Assembly (NCBI GenBank): GCA_027596035.1
Contig: JADGJA010000692.1
Coordinates: 1 to 12,440 of the forward strand
DNA from: Thoreauomyces humboldtii
Lineage: Eukaryota; Chytridiomycota; Chytridiomycetes; Spizellomycetales; Powellomycetaceae
Direction of reading: 5' to 3'
Length of the DNA stretch: 12,440 nt
Shown here: piece by piece, positions 7,979 to 12,440 of the stretch
Layout: every line of letters starts with the position of its first letter
Numbering within the stretch: the first letter of the stretch is position 1
Made by a program: the position numbers and the translations under genes
The notes under the pieces: generated by a model
Database searches by the model: none
Told to the model about the DNA's origin: nothing
Seen by the model: the letters and a program-made list of their open reading frames with translations, nothing else

Positions 7979-9762
7979 CATTTACACCAAAAATTCATAA
8001 ACTTGCACACACTTCACACACTTGGAACCTCCAAACTATCCGAAAGCTTCATTATTCATTCTTTCATTTATTTGATTAGCCACTCATCAACGTCATTGTG
8101 AATTGACAAAGGGCTACCGCTACGTTCAAAAACATGCTGCAGTTGGGCTCGCCGTAATGGAGACGGGAGTACCGGCAGTGACGATATCAAACCAAGTGAA
8201 GCATACTGAACTGGTGACAGTGCTGGACAACCCTGGTACGTAAAGTGAAGCCACATTTGAAAAACCGTATCCGCTTGAACTAATACACTTTATAGTAATA
8301 TAATTGGCGCCTGTGAAACCTGAAAAATTCAGGTTCACGGTCATTTGGTACCAACCTGTTACCGACAGTGTGAACAAAGAGTATGTGTAACTATCGTTGA
8401 GGTTCCTGCATGCAAGGGTTCGCTGGAACAGTAACCTATTTGGTGTGTTGGCTGTAAGTGACTGAGTGGCGGAGGCTGCTGCTGTAAAGAAGTGAGGATT
8501 GGTTGGCAAGAAACTCGTAGCCGAGACGCCTCCTGCAACTTGTAGAACCGCTGATGATGCCTTTGTTCCCTCTGTTGTTGTGTAAATAACAACTGTACTT
8601 CGACTCAGTGCTAAGATGTTTGGTGGAGATATGATTTGACCAACACTATAGCCCGCTCCACCCGCAAAAACAAGATGCCCCCCAGTTTTGTACATTCGAA
8701 AAGCGCTCCCATCTGCTGCGTATGCGTTTCCACTGCCGTTATCATACATGTCAAGAAACAGCTGTAAGTTGTCTCGCCCATAAGCTGTCAATTGAAAGCC
8801 AGCATTTGTATCAGTCATTGATTTAATTCCAATGGTACGAGATTTGTTCATGCCTATCCCGCCTGCAACCTAAAGGGCGCCACTTATAGAAGAAAATGCA
8901 TCTGTTGTGTTCAGCAATTGTATCCCACCTGAAATTGTAGATAAACCATTTACAATCAAGCCTCTGTTCAGCAAACAATTTCCACTTGCAACCTGAAGCG
9001 CATAAGGATTAGTTATTGTAGTGTTTGTAGCAGCGTTGGAGCACCAGAGATGTAAATTGCTAATGCATTTGTTCTTATCACACCTGTGTTTGTCGCAGTC
9101 AAAGTTTGCGCGTTTATGGAATTGTATTGAAGACTTGTCGCGTTTGTTCCAGATGCAGCCGTTGTTGAGTCCAAAATGGTGCTTGTGGCTTGATTCACAG
9201 AAGACCCAACAAAGAGCGATTTGGCAATGCCGACTCCACCCAAAACTTGTAACGCGCCTGATGCGGCTGTTAAAGCGTCTGTTGCGCCTGCAATTGTTAC
9301 ATTGCCGCCGACAGCGAGAGACTCTGCGACTCCAACACCTCCATAGACTTGAAGCGCCCCGGTGTTTGGAGCGGTGCTATCCTGAGTTTGAGGTATGTTA
9401 ACACTGCCTCCTTGCGTTATTAACTGGATAGGCTTAGACCCGGTTGCTAAAATTGTCATTGCATCTTGATTGAATGCTGCCAATCCATTTCCGTCTAAAC
9501 CGACATAGCCGCCAATACCGCTCGTAGTGTTCTTGAAGTAAAGAGACGTCTGTGAAGTACCGCTTCCAATAAACTGACTTAAGATCCCAGTTCCTGTCGG
9601 AGTCAAGTTTAATGAACTTTGCGTAGGAGAAAGTCCAATGTTAACTCCTGAAGCGCTAAAAGAAGATGAGAATGTTAGATTGTTTTGTTTGGTGCTTCCA
9701 AGATTTGTGATGTTTGTCTCGGCAGTGGAAAAGCGTGTTGTCAGAGCGGTAGCATTTGAATT

Positions 9763-9806
9763 GATTGTTGCCAGATTCGCAATGGATTGTTGCCAGATTC
9801 GCAATT
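9763..9806. repeat. 22-bp perfect-core tandem duplication causing a frameshift
   Basis: The 22-mer beginning GATTGTTGCCAGATTCGCAA occurs twice in direct succession (9763-9784 and 9785-9806), differing at the last base. Since 22 is not a multiple of three, the duplication by itself shifts the reading frame of the virus-like relic at this point. Confidence 0.92.
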
Positions 9807-9853
9807 GGTACCATCCGCATAACTTTGACTTGTTATAACAGTGCTGTCGTATT

Positions 9854-10210
9854 CAATTGTAAGCGTCTTGTTTGTATCATCTGAGGTAATAGTCAAGCCG
9901 GAAGACTGAACGAGGTCCGTTTTTAGATTAGAGTAGATTGTTGTTGTGTGGTCAAAGCTCGTGTAGTCAAAGCCGTTGCATTTGAATTGGTTGTTGACAG
10001 ATTTGGTATTGTTGCAAATTGACCATCAGCATAAGTTTGGCTTGTTAGTATTGTCGAATTGTATCCAATTGTAAGCGTCTTGTTCGGATCATTCAAGGTA
10101 ATTGTTAACCCAGAAGACTCAAGAATGTCAGTTTTTAAATTAGAATAGATAGTCGTTGGGAGCGAGTTTGTCAATGCGGTTACGTTACTGTTGGTTGTCG
10201 CTAAACTGCT
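9854..10210 (-). repeat. Tandem ~214-bp modules inside the virus-like relic
   Basis: DNA around 9854-9943 and 10068-10157 is clearly repeated (both share TGTAAGCGTCTTGTT and the stretch encoding TIYSNLKTD). The encoded modules share IYSNLKTD, SSGLTIT, NKTLTI, ITSQ or LTSQ, and YADG. A third, more diverged copy lies at about 11100-11275 (IYSTSKADI...TSRQYSDS). Tandem duplication of shaft modules is a normal way for fibre proteins to change length. Confidence 0.8.
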
Positions 10211-11278
10211 TTGCGTTGCAAACGTGGAGTCAGTATAGTTTTTATTCACGGCGTCTGTTGCATTCACGGGCGCGCCTAGTGCAATGGACCTGTCAACACT
10301 CCTCCAGTAGCCGAGAATGATTGGAGTGATGAAGTACCACCAACATACAAAGATTTCCCAACTCCGACACCTCCAGCAATCTGAAGTGCTCCCTAAGTTG
10401 AAAATGTGCTATCGTTTGTTCCAAGTATATTGACAACGTTTGGTGCTCCATACAAGATCTGTGTTGAACTATCAAAGTACCGATATGGAGTTGTTTGTTA
10501 ACAGATAAACCTGAAATACTTGTGGGCAACTGTGCTGTTTATTTGGAACACTTGCTTTGGCGTGCGTGTCCAATTAGCAGCTGTAAGTGGCGTGCGAGGG
10601 ACATATAAAGAATTCCAACTGCTACCATCATTGCTTCTGGCGATTGCAAAAAGCGCTGGGTCACCCCCAGAATGTGAATATGACCAACTTTGAAGAAGGA
10701 TTGCAATTGGCAATCGAATCTGACGCCACTCTCCAAAAATAGCAGTTCCAGAAACAGTAGTGCTTTGGAAACCAACGTAAGCGCTTGTTCCTGTGGTGTA
10801 AATGTGAGCAGAAGAAAATACGCCTCCACTTGGGTCCCCTCCATACACTTTATAGCAGCCAAAATTTGTATAGTTGTTACTAGGCGCACTTAATTGGGAA
10901 GTGATGTACGTTCCGTTTCCATATGCTAAGCCAGTGATAACTGAAATATTATTTGAAGCCGATATTGTTGCTGGTGTTAGCAAAAACGTCGGCAGATATG
11001 CTCGTACACTGCTGTCAACTTGAAATATCGGCGAATACAAACCTCCAATCAATGGTGTGGACAATATCAAGTTGCTTAGATTTGCATTCAAGGGCTGATA
11101 GCCTCCCACAACGTTGGCAATCGTAGCAAAGGTTGAATCAGAGTATTGTCGGGATGTGATAACTGAACTGTTATAACCAACGGTTATTTGACTGTTTGTA
11201 TCATTTGCGGACACTGTGATACCTAGGCCTGGAACGATGTCCGCTTTGGACGTGGAATAAATCTGGCTTGGAATACTA

Positions 11279-11340
11279 TGTTGAGTGAAACAGGCGGGAA
11301 CGCAGAAGCCCTCACTGCAGTGGGCGCAGTTCTCCACTAG
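11279..11340 (+). pseudogene. Last ~20 codons of copia Pol, plus orientation
   Basis: The plus strand reads LSETGG...GAVLH and ends at TAG 11338-11340, closely matching the end of the minus-oriented Pol fragment at 7561 (LSETGE...GAVLH). Similarity starts at about 11279, so the break with the virus-like sequence lies there. This fragment and the left one therefore form an inverted pair facing each other across the relic. Only the tail of Pol is left. Confidence 0.9.
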
Positions 11341-11432
11341 ACCTAGTTTAGGTAGCTCCCACCTTTTGTCACTCTTTCTTCTTTTTCTTTTCTTTCTGTT
11401 TCTACTCGTACAAGCTCCGGTTGTTCCCGGTA

Positions 11433-12197
11433 TGGCATATGGATGGCTGCGCCATACGCAGCCAGTACCAGCCAAGCCAGGGATCCGCCAGCGGCCAAAC
11501 CGAGACCTCTGGTGAGGGACGTGTGAAGACGCCATGGTCTTTGCCCAAACACCCCCCGAAAGTGTGGAATGTTGAAAGGGATCTCCAAGATTCCTCCTGT
11601 CCGAGATCTCCAAGTGTCCGTGTCACTGTCCGATTCCTTCCTCCGACCGCCCGGTGACACAAGCAAGCGCCCGAAGAAGAGAACTCCATCCCATTCTCCA
11701 CCGCATTCCCTTTTCCCCGTTTCCTAGATATCCTGCCCTTGACCCACACCCCTCCTTGTCCTGGGCCCAGATTCCCACCCTCCTACTCGCGGTACGCAAG
11801 GGTTCCAGGCCACAGTACACTTACTCCTCAGTAACCTACGCATACACAACAGAGAGAACGTCACCTGGGCACTACACTTGCTTCCTTCCTCGGATCCGCC
11901 TTCTGCTGATCTTCACTGTACCCGAGCCAGGCGTCGCCCCGGCCAGTCCCAGTCCCAGACCCGGACCCAACATCGAAGAGGCCGTGTGAAGCCTCGTAGT
12001 GCAGCCGCACAGCAAATTCACAGACGACTTCCAGGATATAAAGAATGACAACCAGGACGACTTCCAGGTCGGCATTCCCCTCCTTCCTCTTTTTAAGGAC
12101 TGTGACAATACACGGCAGAGCTTACACTGTACTCACGCTACATAGTAAGGTTATCACCTTCCAGTCTCGTTATCCTTCCGAGACACCAACCCGGCAG
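11433..12197 (+). mobile_element. Ty1/copia LTR, plus orientation, truncated and interrupted
   Basis: It starts TGGCATATGG, which pairs with the TGCCGTATGG-type ends of the other LTR copies. It matches the reverse complement of 6913-7469 across GGATGGCTGCGCC, then CGAGACCTCTGG, GACGACTTCCAGGATATAAAG and CGAGACACCAA. It is interrupted by a 501-bp nested element (11522-12022). After the nested element a 13-bp GACGACTTCCAGG occurs twice (12023-12035 and 12056-12068), unlike the left LTR, which has one copy. Similarity ends at 12197, where the leader-like repeat begins, so the U5 end is missing. Confidence 0.75.
11522..12022. mobile_element. 501-bp nested TG...CA element, probably a solo LTR, with GACG target-site duplication
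   Basis: Relative to the left LTR, the sequence GAGGGACGACTTCC is split by 501 bp. The insert begins TGTGAA and ends TTCACA (6-bp terminal inverted repeat, TG...CA). It is flanked by GACG at 11518-11521 and again at 12023-12026, a 4-bp duplication. Size, ends and duplication length fit a solo LTR of another retrotransposon, or a small LTR-type derivative. It has no convincing open frame. Confidence 0.8.
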
Positions 12198-12346
12198 TGT
12201 CGCAGTGCATATATATAAGCCAGGTGCTAGGCTTATGTAAGCCCAGCTCCTTATATAGCGTTATTAGGTTTATGTAAGCCCTGCTTTCTTGTATAATAAG
12301 CCTGCCCGGAGCTTTGGTACTGCCGAATCAACTGCCGCCGCCGTAG
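12198..12346 (-). repeat. Leader-like repeat, right copy
   Basis: Positions 12229-12346 match 7861-7978 without gaps. They carry the paired hairpin motifs GGCTTATGTAAGCC (12230-12243) and the variant GGTTTATGTAAGCC (12267-12280), again 37 bp apart. The first 31 bp (TGTCGCAGTGCATATATATAAGCC...) have no counterpart at the left copy apart from TGTCGCA at 7854-7860. The repeat ends exactly where the minus-oriented LTR starts at 12347. Orientation is inferred from the adjoining LTR. Confidence 0.75.
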
Positions 12347-12440
12347 TGTCGTATGGTTATACGCGTACCATGGTTTCTTGTAGTCACCACCCGCCAGGGC
12401 TTGTCCCGAAGCGTCGGTACTATAGCACGGTACCGGTAGG
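12347..12440 (-). mobile_element. Start of another minus-oriented copia LTR, running off the right edge
   Basis: TGTCGTATGG at 12347 and the following ~94 bp match 6913-7008 in the same orientation, with scattered substitutions and one or two small gaps (shared blocks include CGTACCATGGTTTCTTGTAGT and AAGCGTCGGTACTATAGC or its near match). Similarity begins at the same base as the left LTR boundary, supporting that boundary. It would be the U5 end of a 5' LTR if the adjacent repeat is the element leader. Confidence 0.8.

Larger units (their letters stand above)
8076..11278 (-). pseudogene. Relic of a long virus-like tail-fibre/adhesin protein (GALQV-GGVG repeats, discoidin-like and C1q-like domains)
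   Basis: About 3.2 kb, visibly AT-richer than the flanks, reads as one long minus-strand gene broken into several frames. From the N-terminal side: a ~60-residue module (SQIYSTSKADI...GYNSSVITS, about 11100-11275); a discoidin (F5/8C)-like domain at about 10500-10930 (FGEWRQIRLP, IARSNDGSSWNSLY, HKYFRFI); a GALQIAGGVGVGKSLYVGG-type motif; a fibre hinge-like NATDAVNKNYTDS; two further copies of the module; two GALQV-GGVG motifs at about 9220-9360; a degraded copy near 8870; and a C-terminal C1q/TNF-like jelly roll at about 8085-8500 (VTGWYQMTVNLNFSG). Such architectures are typical of phage and large eukaryotic DNA virus fibres. Breaks: in-frame TAA at 10498-10500, TAG at 10393-10395 and TAG at 8870-8872, and frameshifts near 10272, 9945, 9785, 9045 and 8128. 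The N-terminus is cut off by copia at 11279. I see no spliceosomal introns. A host adhesin of viral style is the main alternative. Confidence 0.72.

Noticed and set aside
8126..8851. The 241-residue frame as a complete, independent viral gene
   Set aside because: Upstream the same frame continues through a TAG at 8870 into more fibre-type repeat sequence, and downstream the jelly roll appears to finish in another frame at about 8076. It is a fragment of a longer gene.
9021..9401. Plus-strand Leu-rich open frame inside the relic
   Set aside because: It is the antisense shadow of the GALQV-GGVG repeats; composition and strand consistency favour the minus strand.
10498..11613. 371-residue minus-strand open frame taken as a single gene start
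   Set aside because: Its first ~110 codons run antisense through the copia LTR and Pol tail. Only the part left of about 11279 shows fibre-like sequence, so the apparent ATG is accidental.

Overview
The window looks like nuclear DNA of a filamentous or zoosporic fungus. The evidence is a VTS1 gene that can be read end to end through five short introns (69-95 nt, GT...AG), a recognisable gamma-tubulin complex gene with 56-71 nt introns, and Ty1/copia retroelements. I cannot place it in a phylum from sequence alone. The Fanzor-like gene and the large-DNA-virus-like relic would fit an early-diverging (chytrid-like) lineage, but a basidiomycete is not excluded.

Layout, left to right. (1) 22-1533, minus strand: the N-terminal half of a multi-exon gene resembling Fanzor (eukaryotic TnpB-like) proteins. 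It runs off the left edge and may be frameshifted near position 80. (2) 1534-2797: mostly unassigned sequence with a 12-bp tandem array. (3) 2798-4517, plus strand: a decayed gene for gamma-tubulin complex protein 2 (GCP2/Spc97/Alp4 family). Family motifs and introns are still readable, but frameshifts, nonsense codons and deletions break it. (4) 4756-6558, minus strand: an intact VTS1/Smaug-type RNA-binding gene, convergent with the GCP2 relic. (5) 6559-6912: the VTS1 upstream region.

(6) 6913-12440 is a composite repeat island. In plus-strand order it holds a minus-oriented copia LTR, the end of copia Pol (minus), a 118-bp leader-like repeat, and about 3.2 kb of AT-richer minus-strand sequence. 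That sequence is the relic of one long tail-fibre-like protein (repeated GALQV-GGVG motifs, three tandem modules, a discoidin-like domain, a C-terminal C1q/TNF-like jelly roll). It is followed by the end of copia Pol (plus), a plus-oriented copia LTR, a second copy of the leader-like repeat, and a further minus-oriented LTR running off the edge. A 501-bp TG...CA element with a GACG target-site duplication is nested in the plus-oriented LTR.

The only gene that appears fully functional is VTS1, a post-transcriptional regulator that would act on hairpin-bearing mRNAs. The rest is a graveyard and landing zone for mobile and viral DNA. The most notable item is the virus-like fibre gene trapped between inverted copia fragments. 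Three of its in-frame stops lie where the repeated motif or flanking sequence suggests CAA or CAG.
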